A DNA stretch of 64,000 nt, from positions 32,992 through 96,991 of the forward strand of contig NZ_JAGGLO010000007.1 in the NCBI RefSeq assembly GCF_017874475.1, read 5' to 3'. Under the pieces are notes generated by a model, which was not told the origin of the DNA, ran no database searches, and was given only the letters and a program-made list of their open reading frames with translations. Shown piece after piece: positions 32,498-40,840 of the stretch; the first letter of the stretch is position 1, and every line of letters begins with the position of its first letter. A program made the position numbers and the translations under genes. This DNA is from Anaerococcus degeneri. GTDB lineage: Bacteria; Bacillota; Clostridia; Tissierellales; Peptoniphilaceae.

Positions 32498-33082
32498 TTA
32501 CTTCCTTTTTCTTACATAAGTATTTGAAACTTTGTCTTGAATCGTTTGATGAGTTGTCTTATCCTTTAGGGATATATAAGAGGAATAAGCTATTATAAGG
32601 GTCATAGCAGAAGCTAAGATTATATCAAAAGTCTTTGTCCCGCTATGGTTTATGTGTTGAAATATGGTTTGGATTATGGTGTTAAAAGGAGAATACAAGA
32701 TGCCTTGGAGTAGGAAACATCCTAGAAAATACCTTTTTGTTAGGGTCATAAGGCTAGGTTTACTCCCGTCCATACTCACTATTTCAAGTTTCATAACCTT
32801 GTTCATTAGAGTGGCTGTACTTTTTGAAGTGTAAGGGATTAGTACATAGTAGATAAAGGCTATTATTAATGACATAGCAATTATAATGGCATCTGCCTTA
32901 TTATTTCTAGTAACTATTGCCCCGTACTCATCTCCCAGTCCAGTAAAAATCAAGCTTAGCCTAATGGTTAAGTTTAAAAGGACAGCTGAGATGTACCAGT
33001 CTATTATATAAGCAAAGACTCTTTTAATAAAATATTCAGTTTTTGTGTATTCCTCTATCTTTATTTTAGATTTTTTACTCAT
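32498..33082 (-). CDS. RDD-family membrane protein inside the PTS operon
   Basis: 194 residues with about four hydrophobic segments and the RDD-family layout: KRVFAYIIDWYISAVLL near residue 19 (the R..A..ID signature), SKSTATLMNKVMKLEIV near 85 (family GqTlGKkl-like segment), and a basic C-terminus. The start overlaps the EIIA stop by 8 bases. Function unknown; RDD proteins are linked to ion exchange or envelope processes in some cases. A membrane protein gene occurs near the same place in the sister operon (23062), although the two sequences are not obviously related. Confidence 0.8.
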   Translation of the reverse strand: MSKKSKIKIEEYTKTEYFIKRVFAYIIDWYISAVLLNLTIRLSLIFTGLGDEYGAIVTRNNKADAIIIAMSLIIAFIYYVLIPYTSKSTATLMNKVMKLEIVSMDGSKPSLMTLTKRYFLGCFLLQGILYSPFNTIIQTIFQHINHSGTKTFDIILASAMTLIIAYSSYISLKDKTTHQTIQDKVSNTYVRKRK

Positions 33083-33395
33083 CTATTTTCCTAATTTCTT
33101 TTATCAGCTGAATATTTTCTTCAGCCATTAATTTTATCACCTCCGTTGTTATTAGTTGGTCTTCGGCGTGCATTAGGAGCAAGCCTACTTCTACCTTATT
33201 ACCAGATGCTTCTTCAGTAATTAGGGAAGAGTGGGCCTTGTGGGCAAGTCTGTAGGACTTTACACCCTCCTCAATTAGCTCTGAAGCTCTTTTAAAATCA
33301 CCTTCCCTTGCCTTGGCCATAGCCTCTATATAATTTGATTTGGCTGTGCCTGCGTGCGAGATGATTTGAAAGCAAATCAATTCTAAATCTTCCAT
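33075..33395 (-). CDS. PTS lactose/cellobiose-family EIIA
   Basis: 106 residues, Lac-type EIIA. Seen: FQIISHAGTAKSNYIEAMAKA near residue 9 and LLMHAEDQL with the phosphohistidine H76. It lies 8 bases after the glycosylasparaginase gene and overlaps the RDD gene. It belongs to the PTS whose B and C subunits are encoded downstream. Confidence 0.92.
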   Translation of the reverse strand: MEDLELICFQIISHAGTAKSNYIEAMAKAREGDFKRASELIEEGVKSYRLAHKAHSSLITEEASGNKVEVGLLLMHAEDQLITTEVIKLMAEENIQLIKEIRKIDE

Positions 33396-33403
33396 GTTTC
33401 CTC

Positions 33404-34381
33404 CTATTCTTCTTCCATTAATTTTAGTGGTGCAGTCCTGGTTTTCATATAGTCATCAAGCCAATCGGAGCTTGCTTCCTTGTAGAGGGTTTTGTCATTT
33501 TCTCTATAGCAGAGATAGACCTTGGCCTCTTGGTTTTCTCCTCCATAAACAAAGGAGAAGCCGTCAATGTTGGTTGCTACGCCAAAATTTCCGTCTTTAT
33601 CAATGGCTACTACCGATAGGTCACCACTTTTAGCCCTTTTTTTCTTTAGGATTTTATCCAAATTGTTTACTGCTTGATCACAAGCGTCTTGGACCTTTTT
33701 TCCTTCTTTCATTAGCCTTACGATTTCGTATGAGATACAACCTTTCATAAGGTCTTCTCCAAGACCTGTGGCTGTGGCAGCTCCAACTTCACTGTCTGCA
33801 TAAAGACCCGATCCAATTACAGGACTATCGCCAACCCTGCCTGGCTTTTTCATAAAAAGTCCACTAGTAGATGTGCCACAGGCGATGTTGCCGTCCTTAT
33901 CAAGGACACAAACCCCAACAGTATCGTGACCTATATAGGGTTTTAGGTCTCTTTCCATGGCTAATTTTTTTTCTTGGTAGATACGGTTTTTGTAATGGAT
34001 TTTCGCCCTATCTGTGAGCATATTTACCCTTTCAAAACCGTTTTGGTCGGCGTATTTTTCTGCTCCAGTTCCTACCAAAAAGTTGTTGGCATCAAATTTT
34101 GACAAGTCCCTTGCGACAGCGATTGGGTTTTTAATATTTTTCACACCTGCAACAGCACCGAAGTTAAAATTAGTACCGTCCATAAAGGCTGCGTCTAGCT
34201 CAACTTCCATATTTTCATTTGGCAAACCACCGTAACCTACAGATTTAAAATAGGGAAAGTCTTCAACTTCTTTTATGGTTTGGGTCATGGCATCTGCTGC
34301 ACTTTTGCCATTTTTCAAATCTTTTAAGCTTTTTTCTATGCCTTCAAGGGACATCCTCCAAGTTCCGATTAAAGCGTACAT
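33404..34381 (-). CDS. N4-(beta-N-acetylglucosaminyl)-L-asparaginase (glycosylasparaginase)
   Basis: A 325-residue N-terminal-nucleophile hydrolase of the asparaginase 2 family. The self-cleavage site is GHDTVG with Thr154 becoming the nucleophile. The N-terminal GTWRMS, with its Trp, resembles glycosylasparaginases rather than isoaspartyl peptidases, which start with a HGGAG-type loop. GRVGDSPVIGSGLYAD near 181 and TATGLGEDLMKG near 204 are the substrate-loop motifs. Such enzymes cleave the GlcNAc-Asn bond, releasing aspartate and amino-GlcNAc. There is no signal peptide, so the substrate must be imported, fitting the adjacent PTS. It is the second gene, after the regulator. Confidence 0.85.
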   Translation of the reverse strand: MYALIGTWRMSLEGIEKSLKDLKNGKSAADAMTQTIKEVEDFPYFKSVGYGGLPNENMEVELDAAFMDGTNFNFGAVAGVKNIKNPIAVARDLSKFDANNFLVGTGAEKYADQNGFERVNMLTDRAKIHYKNRIYQEKKLAMERDLKPYIGHDTVGVCVLDKDGNIACGTSTSGLFMKKPGRVGDSPVIGSGLYADSEVGAATATGLGEDLMKGCISYEIVRLMKEGKKVQDACDQAVNNLDKILKKKRAKSGDLSVVAIDKDGNFGVATNIDGFSFVYGGENQEAKVYLCYRENDKTLYKEASSDWLDDYMKTRTAPLKLMEEE

Positions 34382-34408
34382 AAGTTCTCCTTTCAGATTA
34401 TATTTATC

Positions 34409-36286
34409 TTAAACGTTTAAGAATATGTTCATAAAGTCCATTTGGTTATTAGCTTCATGAGTCCTTGTGACTGACTTGTGGTTTGATAAAAACAAGCCGA
34501 GTTTTTCGTAATATAGGCTCATATCAGCTAGTTCCTTACCTATAATTAGGGAATAAACTAGTCTGGCGCATGATTCGTTCCATTTTACAGGATTGTCTAA
34601 GACAATAATTATGGAATAGGAATCTCCATCAACCTGGTCTAGGATGTGGGGGATGGCTATTTGGTTAAACAAGGTATAACCCATATCTTCCCTTTGTTTC
34701 AATTGCTTAAGGGCAAGGTCTTTGTTCATTGCAGATTTTTCTTCGATGCATTCTGATATATATTTTAGGATTTCCAACTTGTTTTTAAACTGACTAGTTC
34801 TTATAAAGATAGAATTATTGAACAAGTCGTAGATTTTAGCAAGTCTTTTATCTTCAAAGGCCAGCTTTAAATTATCCAAATCATTTTGAGAAAATATTAT
34901 ATCAACATAAACTACAGGAATTTCCAAGTCGTAGTCTAGTTTTATTGAAGAAATGATTAGGTCGTATTTTTTTAGGTCTAAGTTTTTTAGGCTTCTTAGG
35001 TCAGTTGTATCTAGGCTGTCTATTTTTTCCTTAAATTGCCTGTTTAGCTGGGCTTTCATTATCTGGGCTGAGGAGTTGCCAGAACCGCAGATTATGAGTA
35101 TTTTCTTTTGATTTACAGAGTTGGAATTCATAGCCGCCATTATGTGGAGGGCTATGTAGCCAACCTCATCTTCTGATAGTTTTGTGTGGTATTTTTCGTT
35201 TATCACATTTGCCCCGATTGTTGCCAAAAGGTAGGAAATTTTATTCTCTTTTATATCATCTAGGATGGGGTTTTTCATGTCAAAACCGTATTTTATCCTA
35301 TTTGCCAAGGGGCTTAGGTGGATGGCGAGGGAGAAGTAGAAGTCTATATTTGCCCTAAAATCGTATTTGGAGACCTTGTAGATTTCATCGATTATACTTT
35401 GAGATAGTTCGAGGATTTCTGTGGATATTTTTTCTTGGTCCCTTATTGTATTTTTTGCTATTAGGTGCATGGTGATGTAGACTAGTTCTTCTTTCGGGAT
35501 TTTTATTTCAAGCTTGTTTTCAAGTTCATCTACAATTATTTTTGCTATTTTGTATTCTTTTGTAGAGTCGACTTTTTTTTCAAAATCCTTACTTAGGCTT
35601 ATATATTTTTTTTGCTTAATCCTTAATATTGATATATAAATGTGGATGACTAGGTTTTTGAAGTTTACATAAGGCATGTAATAGTCATCGCCGAAGTCCA
35701 TTTCTTCGATAATATCTTGGATTTTTTTAAAGAGGTCCCTATTTATATCTCCTTCGAAGAGGAGGGGATCTTCTCCGATTTCATTTTTTATGGCAAGCCT
35801 TATATTTTTTTCGCTGCCTTCTACTTTCATGCCGTAGTAGGGCCTTGCTGCAAGGTTTAGGTTGTAAGTTTCTAAAACTTGCCTTACAATAGGCAGGTCC
35901 TTATTGATTTGGGATTCGCTTACATGAAAGGTTTCGGCTAGTTCAAACTGCTTGATATAGGAATTTGAGAACAGGAAGGTCTTTAGGATATTTATATATC
36001 TTAGGTTTTTATCTCCATCTTCTTCCTGGTAGTAGGCATATTTGTACCAGTCGTTTTTCAAAAAGAGCTTGAATTTGTCCTTATCCTTGATTGTAAAGAT
36101 AAAACCTTTACCAGGCTTGGATTCAACTATCGCTCCCTTATCTTTAATTACTGAAGTTAGTTGGTTTATCTCCTTTCTTATAGTTTTAGAAGATAATTCC
36201 ATCACTTCGCCTATCTCTTTAGACGTATGGTAGTCATAGTCAAGAGTTAGGTAGTCAAATATTTGTTTTAGTCTTGTCTCGATCAT
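34409..36286 (-). CDS. LicR/BglG-type PRD regulator of the glycosylasparagine operon
   Basis: About 625 residues from the ATG at 36286, which follows AAGGTGG; upstream in-frame starts have no ribosome site. Domains: HTH pair (~1-130; KEIGEVMELSSKTIRKEINQ near 24), two PRDs (~180-385), an EIIB-like domain with ILIICGSGNSSAQIMKAQL near 395, and an EIIA-like domain with QIAIPHILDQ near 560. It is a full-length paralogue of the regulator at 24080-25969. First gene of an eleven-gene leftward operon. The promoter shares a 20-bp element with the sister operon, suggesting each activates itself or that cross-talk occurs. Confidence 0.9.
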   Translation of the reverse strand: MIETRLKQIFDYLTLDYDYHTSKEIGEVMELSSKTIRKEINQLTSVIKDKGAIVESKPGKGFIFTIKDKDKFKLFLKNDWYKYAYYQEEDGDKNLRYINILKTFLFSNSYIKQFELAETFHVSESQINKDLPIVRQVLETYNLNLAARPYYGMKVEGSEKNIRLAIKNEIGEDPLLFEGDINRDLFKKIQDIIEEMDFGDDYYMPYVNFKNLVIHIYISILRIKQKKYISLSKDFEKKVDSTKEYKIAKIIVDELENKLEIKIPKEELVYITMHLIAKNTIRDQEKISTEILELSQSIIDEIYKVSKYDFRANIDFYFSLAIHLSPLANRIKYGFDMKNPILDDIKENKISYLLATIGANVINEKYHTKLSEDEVGYIALHIMAAMNSNSVNQKKILIICGSGNSSAQIMKAQLNRQFKEKIDSLDTTDLRSLKNLDLKKYDLIISSIKLDYDLEIPVVYVDIIFSQNDLDNLKLAFEDKRLAKIYDLFNNSIFIRTSQFKNKLEILKYISECIEEKSAMNKDLALKQLKQREDMGYTLFNQIAIPHILDQVDGDSYSIIIVLDNPVKWNESCARLVYSLIIGKELADMSLYYEKLGLFLSNHKSVTRTHEANNQMDFMNIFLNV

Positions 36287-36305
36287 ATAACCACCTTGTA
36301 ATTTT

Positions 36306-36348
36306 ATTATAGTAGAGTAGAGAAATAAGGTCCACACAAACATTTTCC
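36306..36348 (-). promoter_or_regulatory. Promoter and shared 20-bp element of the second LicR operon
   Basis: On the minus strand GGAAAATGTTTGTGTGGACC (36348-36329), a 17-bp spacer, then TATAAT (36311-36306). It is the counterpart of 26011-26030, with the same spacing to TATAAT. Confidence 0.65.
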
Positions 36349-36410
36349 TTAAGTCTGTGGAAGAGGGGTGTTTTGAAATCTAATGTAAGGAAAAAGGATA
36401 AATTTGGATA

Positions 36411-36440
36411 AAAAGGGGAAATCCAGTGGATTTCCCTTTT
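36411..36440. terminator. Bidirectional terminator
   Basis: AAAAGGGGAAATCC, loop AGT, GGATTTCCCTTTT: a near-perfect palindrome with A/T tails on both sides. It serves the acetyltransferase gene on the minus strand. Confidence 0.8.
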
Positions 36441-36463
36441 GAATTTTAATATATTATCGAAAA

Positions 36464-37066
36464 TTATTCCCCAACTTCCTCGAGATATTTTTGGTATTCT
36501 TTTTGCCAATATATTTTATCTTGATTTGTGATTTTTCTTACGACTTTGGCGGGGTTGCCTAGGGCTATGGACATTTTTGGGATGTCTTTAGTTACAACTG
36601 ATCCTGCTCCTATTATTGAGCCTTCTCCTATTGTTACTCCTGGAAGGATTGTGACATTTCCGCCTATCCAGACGTCATCTTCTAGGCTGATGTCGGCTCC
36701 TTTTTCTATGCCGTTAGCTCTGATTTTTGGGTCTATGGGGTGGATAGCTGTAAAAAGTCCTGTGCCTGGCCCTATTAGGACCCTGTTTCCTATTTTAATT
36801 TTCCCCAAATCTACCATGGAGACGTTGAAGTTTATAAAAGAATTATCGCCAATAAAGATATTTTCTCCATAGTCGCATCTGACGGGTGATAGGACTGTTG
36901 ATTTGCCAAAAGATCCAAAGATTTCTTGGCATATTTTATTTCTTTCGTCCCTCTTGGTTTCCATATTCAATTTTACTAATTTTTCCCAGCAGGCAGTGAG
37001 TTTTTCGACTAGGTAGGAATCTGTCTTAAAAAGTTTGCCGGCCTTTAGATTTTCGTAGTTTTTCAT
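36464..37066 (-). CDS. Maltose/galactoside O-acetyltransferase family (left-handed beta-helix)
   Basis: 200 residues, an acetyl-CoA-dependent sugar acetyltransferase of the LacA/Maa family. The N-terminal Mac domain (YENLKAGKLFKTDSY) is followed by hexapeptide repeats from ~60 to 185, with the catalytic His in FTAIHPIDP near 110. The DDVWIGGNVTILPGVTIG and IIGAGSVVTKDIP coils are typical. The C-terminal tail NPAKVVRKITNQDKIYWQ is homologous to the tail of the chimeric gene at 19798. Probably monocistronic; the acceptor sugar is unknown. Confidence 0.9.
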   Translation of the reverse strand: MKNYENLKAGKLFKTDSYLVEKLTACWEKLVKLNMETKRDERNKICQEIFGSFGKSTVLSPVRCDYGENIFIGDNSFINFNVSMVDLGKIKIGNRVLIGPGTGLFTAIHPIDPKIRANGIEKGADISLEDDVWIGGNVTILPGVTIGEGSIIGAGSVVTKDIPKMSIALGNPAKVVRKITNQDKIYWQKEYQKYLEEVGE

Positions 37067-37151
37067 ATATTCAATATACTTTTGATAAATTAAATGACAA
37101 TTCGTAAAATATTAGTAGAATAATAAGGTTATTACATATATAGGAGTCGGT

Positions 37152-38495
37152 ATGAATAGGAAAATAGATTTATTACATGGAAATATTAGGCATACGCTTT
37201 TGAAGCTGTCCCTGCCCCTCGCCCTTACGGCCTTTATCCAGATTGCCTATGGCTTTGTCGATACGATTTGGATTGCAAGGCTTGGGACTAATGCTGTAGC
37301 AGGTGTTGGTATAGCTGGTTTTATCTTTTGGATAGGAAACTCAATTGTCCTTATACCAAAGGTGGGGATGGGGGTCTATGCCTCCCAATCCTTCGGGTCT
37401 CAGAAGGAAGATGAGACGGTTATGATTATAAATAACGGTTTTATCCAGGCTATTATCATGGGTTTGTGCTTTACAACCTTTTGTCTTATTGTCAAAAATG
37501 TTTTTATAGAATTTTATCATTTGGGTCTTGAGGCGGAGATGGCGGCTAAGGATTACTTTTTTGTGGTAAGTCTTGGTATGATTTTCTTTTTTGTAGGCCC
37601 TATGTTTACTCAGGCTTTCACATCTTTAGGCGATTCTTTTACGCCATTTGTGATAAACGCTGTAGGCCTTGCTATCAATATGGTTTTAGACCCGGTTTTG
37701 ATTTTTGGCCTTGGTCCTTTCCCACACATGGGGGCAAAGGGAGCGGCTCTTGCCACTATCATCAGCCAATTTGTGGTCGTTTTGATTTACTTTTTGGTTG
37801 TGATTTCTAAAGACGGGATTATAAAATCTGCGATTTCCTATATAGATTATAGAGAAAATTGGCAGTTGGAAATTTTTAGGCTTGGCCTTCCTGCGGCACT
37901 TTTGTCTGGCTTCCATGCTTCAATTTCCATGGTTTTAAATAGGTTTATGTCAGCTTTCGGGCCAACACCTGTGGCTGTTTGTGCTATAGGTTCCCAACTT
38001 GAATCGATTTCTTGGAACACTACTGAGGGTATCCAGGTCGGCATCCAAGCCTTGGTTGCCCAAAACTACGGGGCGGAAAACAAGGAAAGGGTCAAGGGTT
38101 CTATTAAAGAAGCCTTCAGACTCGTTGCAATTATCGGTATTATTGCGACTTTGGTTCTAATTATTTTTAGGCACAAACTTTTTGAACTTTTCACGCCAGA
38201 AAGTCAGGAAGCTATCGAACTTGGGGCAAATTACCTCTTTATCCTAGGTCTTTCCCAGGCCTTTATGGCGATTGAAATCGGCCTTGCGGGTTGTTTCAAC
38301 GGGATGAGCGATACCAAGACTCCAGCCATCCTAGGTGTAATCAACAACCTCCTAAGGATACCGATAGCCATAATTTTGATGCCTTTTGTTGGTGTTTACG
38401 GTGTATGGATTGCCATGAGTGCGACTTCTATCATGAAAGGTCTTGTAGCCATGACCTTAATTTACAGGAAAGTTAAAAAATATATGGCGGGATAA
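37152..38495 (+). CDS. MATE-family multidrug/sodium antiporter
   Basis: A 447-residue membrane protein with about twelve hydrophobic segments in two homologous halves. N-terminal LKLSLPLALTAFIQIAYGFV, then DTIWIARLGTNAVAGVG near residue 37, and PKVGMGVYASQSFGSQ near 74 are MATE signatures. The second half repeats the pattern (RLGLPAALLSGFHASISMVL near 245; GIQVGIQALVAQNYGAENKE near 292). It exports cationic compounds using ion gradients; the substrate is not predictable. Monocistronic, ending at a C(UUCG)G-capped terminator. Confidence 0.92.
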   Translation: MNRKIDLLHGNIRHTLLKLSLPLALTAFIQIAYGFVDTIWIARLGTNAVAGVGIAGFIFWIGNSIVLIPKVGMGVYASQSFGSQKEDETVMIINNGFIQAIIMGLCFTTFCLIVKNVFIEFYHLGLEAEMAAKDYFFVVSLGMIFFFVGPMFTQAFTSLGDSFTPFVINAVGLAINMVLDPVLIFGLGPFPHMGAKGAALATIISQFVVVLIYFLVVISKDGIIKSAISYIDYRENWQLEIFRLGLPAALLSGFHASISMVLNRFMSAFGPTPVAVCAIGSQLESISWNTTEGIQVGIQALVAQNYGAENKERVKGSIKEAFRLVAIIGIIATLVLIIFRHKLFELFTPESQEAIELGANYLFILGLSQAFMAIEIGLAGCFNGMSDTKTPAILGVINNLLRIPIAIILMPFVGVYGVWIAMSATSIMKGLVAMTLIYRKVKKYMAG

Positions 38496-38520
38496 ACTCT
38501 TCTTCGGAAGAGTTTTTTTA
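38495..38520 (+). terminator. Terminator with UUCG tetraloop after the MATE gene
   Basis: AACTCTTC (38495-38502), loop TTCG, GAAGAGTT (38507-38514), then seven T. The C(UUCG)G loop is exceptionally stable. Confidence 0.95.
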
Positions 38521-38596
38521 ACTTTATTGTGAAAATGTTTGTAATAATTAGGATTATAATATAAAATAATAAAGAGAGAAGAAAAGGAGATTGAAC

Positions 38597-39874
38597 ATGA
38601 AACAAGTAAGACTGCCATACGGCAAAGAATTTATCGAACTCGAAGTCGGCGACGATGTTGATATATTAGTCAGCCAAGCAGGAGATTTTAAGGCGGAAAA
38701 AAGTCAAGAAGACCTCGTAAGAGATGCTCTTGCAAACCCAATTGGTACAGAGAAATTATCTGAACTTGTTAAAGGCAAGAAAACCATAACAATTATTTCA
38801 TCTGACCATACCAGACCAGTTCCATCTGCAATTACTATGCCAATCCTTCTTGAGGAAATCAGGTCAACTAATCCAGATGCTGAGATTACAATCCTTATAG
38901 CAACAGGTTTCCATAGACCAACCACCCACGAAGAATTGGTTGCTAAATATGGCCAAGAAATTGTTGATAATGAACATATCGTTGTCCACAAATCTGGCGT
39001 AGATGAAGATATGGTTGAGTTAGACACACTTCCTTCAGGCGGAAGACTACTTCTAAACAAACACGCCATTAACACCGACCTTCTAATTGCTGAAGGCTTT
39101 ATCGAACCACACTTCTTCGCAGGATTTTCAGGCGGTAGAAAATCAGTTCTTCCAGGTGTTGCCAGTGAAAAAACAGTTCTTGCCAACCACTGCTCTAAAT
39201 TTATAGCAAGTGATTATTCAAGAACAGGTATCCTTAAAGAAAACCCAATCCACAAAGACATGGAATTTGCTGCAGAACAAGCAAAACTCGCCTTCATTCT
39301 TAACGTTGTAATCGACGCTGAAAAGAAGATTATCAATGCCTTTGCAGGCGATAGGGTAAAAGCTCACTTTGAAGGTACAGAATTCGTTAGAGGCCTATCA
39401 ACCATAGATGGAGTTAATGCAGATATTGCCATTACAAGTAACGGTGGATATCCACTAGACCAAAACGTATACCAATCTGTAAAATCAATGACAGCAGCAG
39501 AAGCAGCTGCATCAGATGATGGCGTAATCATCGAGGTTTCTAGATGTAACGATGGCCACGGCGGAGAAAGCTTCTATAAAACCTTTAAAGAAGCAGCAGC
39601 TCCAAAGGATATAGAAGACAGAGTTCTTCAAATCCCAATGGAAGAAACAATTCCAGACCAATGGGAGATCCAAATCCTAGCAAGAATTCTTGTTCGTCAT
39701 AAAGTTATCTTTGTAACTGACCCAGAAAACAGGCAATTAATAGAAGATATGCACATGACTTACGCTGAAAACATTGAGGAAGCCCTCAGAATGGCTAAGG
39801 AAATCAAGGGCGAAGATGCCAAGATTGCCTTCGTTCCAGACGGTGTATCTGTAATTGTAAACAAGAAAAAATAA
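38597..39874 (+). CDS. larA: Nickel-dependent lactate racemase family protein (LarA-like)
   Basis: 425 residues from ATG 38597, which is 7 bases after AAAAGGAG; an in-frame TTG at 38591 is too close to it. LarA enzymes racemise D/L-lactate or related 2-hydroxyacids using a covalently bound nickel pincer nucleotide. Seen: SSDHTRPVPSA near residue 74 (first catalytic His), GFIEPHFFAGFSGGRKSVLPG near 174 (His, and Lys expected to bind the cofactor), ANHC near 196, and NPIHKDME near 214. The cofactor genes larB, larC and larE are not in this window. The substrate may not be lactate, since the family is broad. It has its own TATAAT at 38555-38560. Confidence 0.85.
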   Translation: MKQVRLPYGKEFIELEVGDDVDILVSQAGDFKAEKSQEDLVRDALANPIGTEKLSELVKGKKTITIISSDHTRPVPSAITMPILLEEIRSTNPDAEITILIATGFHRPTTHEELVAKYGQEIVDNEHIVVHKSGVDEDMVELDTLPSGGRLLLNKHAINTDLLIAEGFIEPHFFAGFSGGRKSVLPGVASEKTVLANHCSKFIASDYSRTGILKENPIHKDMEFAAEQAKLAFILNVVIDAEKKIINAFAGDRVKAHFEGTEFVRGLSTIDGVNADIAITSNGGYPLDQNVYQSVKSMTAAEAAASDDGVIIEVSRCNDGHGGESFYKTFKEAAAPKDIEDRVLQIPMEETIPDQWEIQILARILVRHKVIFVTDPENRQLIEDMHMTYAENIEEALRMAKEIKGEDAKIAFVPDGVSVIVNKKK

Positions 39875-40029
39875 GGATTTTAAGATAAGTTTAAAAAGGC
39901 TTGATTTTTGTAGATAAAATATTTTGTGAATAGACTTTGAAGATAAGAATCAAAGGTAGTTTGTAAATGTTTTTCTAAATAAATCTCACAAGGCTTTTTA
40001 AAGCAGATTTATTTATTATTTCCAAAACA

Positions 40030-40066
40030 AAAAAGATGTTTGACAAGTTTAGTCAAACATCTTTTT
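40030..40066. terminator. Bidirectional terminator between larA and the HAD gene
   Basis: AAAAAGATGTTTGAC (40030-40044) pairs perfectly with GTCAAACATCTTTTT (40052-40066), with A and T tails on the two sides. A 15-bp stem shared by two convergent genes. Confidence 0.95.
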
Positions 40067-40068
40067 CC

Positions 40069-40728
40069 TTACATAAAATTATTTATATCCATATCTGCGA
40101 TTGTAGGCAGGGTTAGGTCGGCTTTTTCCTTGATATATTCCCATTCTTTTTCGTTCCAAGGGAAATCTTCGAGGCCTACAGTCATGATTCCTTCTTTTTT
40201 GGCGGCCTTTATGGCATAAAGGGCATCGTCAAAAAGAACGCAGTCAGAAGGCTTAGCTCCGTGTTTTGTAATCGAATATTGCCAGAAGGCAGGGTCAGAT
40301 TTTTTCATATCCAAAAGTTCAGGTGTGGCAAAAAAATCAAAGTAGTCGTAGATCCCTAGCCTTTTTAGGGCCATTTCTAGGTAGGTATATGGGGTAGAGG
40401 AGGCAACTGACATAGAAAAGCCTAAATCCTTTAATTTTTTTAGGATTTCGAGATTGCCTGGCTTTGGCATTAGGTTATCTTTGTAGGCATCGTAGATTAC
40501 ATCCTCAAAATATTGTCTAACCTGGTCAAAGGTCATGTCTTTTGCAATTTCATCTACTATATACTGGCACATGGCCTCAACTGAGAGGGCCTCAATCTTG
40601 CCCTTTTCTTCTTTTTTAAGGTCTTCTAAGGTGAAACCGTATTTGGAAAAAAGCCTGTTTTGAGGCTCAATCCAAATGTGCATAGAATCTAAAATTGTCC
40701 CATCAACATCAAAAATTAGTTTTTTCAT
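40069..40728 (-). CDS. HAD-IA hydrolase, beta-phosphoglucomutase-like
   Basis: 219 residues. Motif I is FDVDGTILDS with nucleophile D7 and acid/base D9. A four-helix cap follows (~15-80), then motif II VASSTPYTYLE near 107, motif III Lys in KKSDPAFW near 140, and motif IV CVLFDDALYAIKAAK near 164. The DVDGT start and small helical cap fit the phosphatase/phosphoglucomutase-like branch. The substrate is probably a sugar or nucleotide monophosphate. Monocistronic on the minus strand. Confidence 0.85.
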   Translation of the reverse strand: MKKLIFDVDGTILDSMHIWIEPQNRLFSKYGFTLEDLKKEEKGKIEALSVEAMCQYIVDEIAKDMTFDQVRQYFEDVIYDAYKDNLMPKPGNLEILKKLKDLGFSMSVASSTPYTYLEMALKRLGIYDYFDFFATPELLDMKKSDPAFWQYSITKHGAKPSDCVLFDDALYAIKAAKKEGIMTVGLEDFPWNEKEWEYIKEKADLTLPTIADMDINNFM

Positions 40729-40804
40729 TATTTTCCTTTCTTAACTGGTTTTTCCTTCTATATATATCTTATATGTTTTCTCCTCCAAAGGCAAAAAAAT
40801 AGGC

Positions 40805-40835
40805 AAAAAAACCAGCCTGATTTTCTAGGCTGGTT
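40805..40835 (-). terminator. Terminator after the glucosaminidase gene
   Basis: Minus-strand AACCAGCCT ... AGGCTGGTT (9-bp perfect stem, 8-nt loop) followed by seven T. Confidence 0.92.
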
Positions 40836-40840
40836 TAAAA

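Noticed and set aside
36255..36509. 84-residue minus-strand frame between the regulator and the acetyltransferase
   Set aside because: It runs through the bidirectional terminator and the LicR promoter and has no ribosome site.
38531..38560. GAAAATGTTTG near the larA promoter as a third LicR element
   Set aside because: Only 11 bases match and the distance to TATAAT is 13 instead of 25, so it is probably chance.
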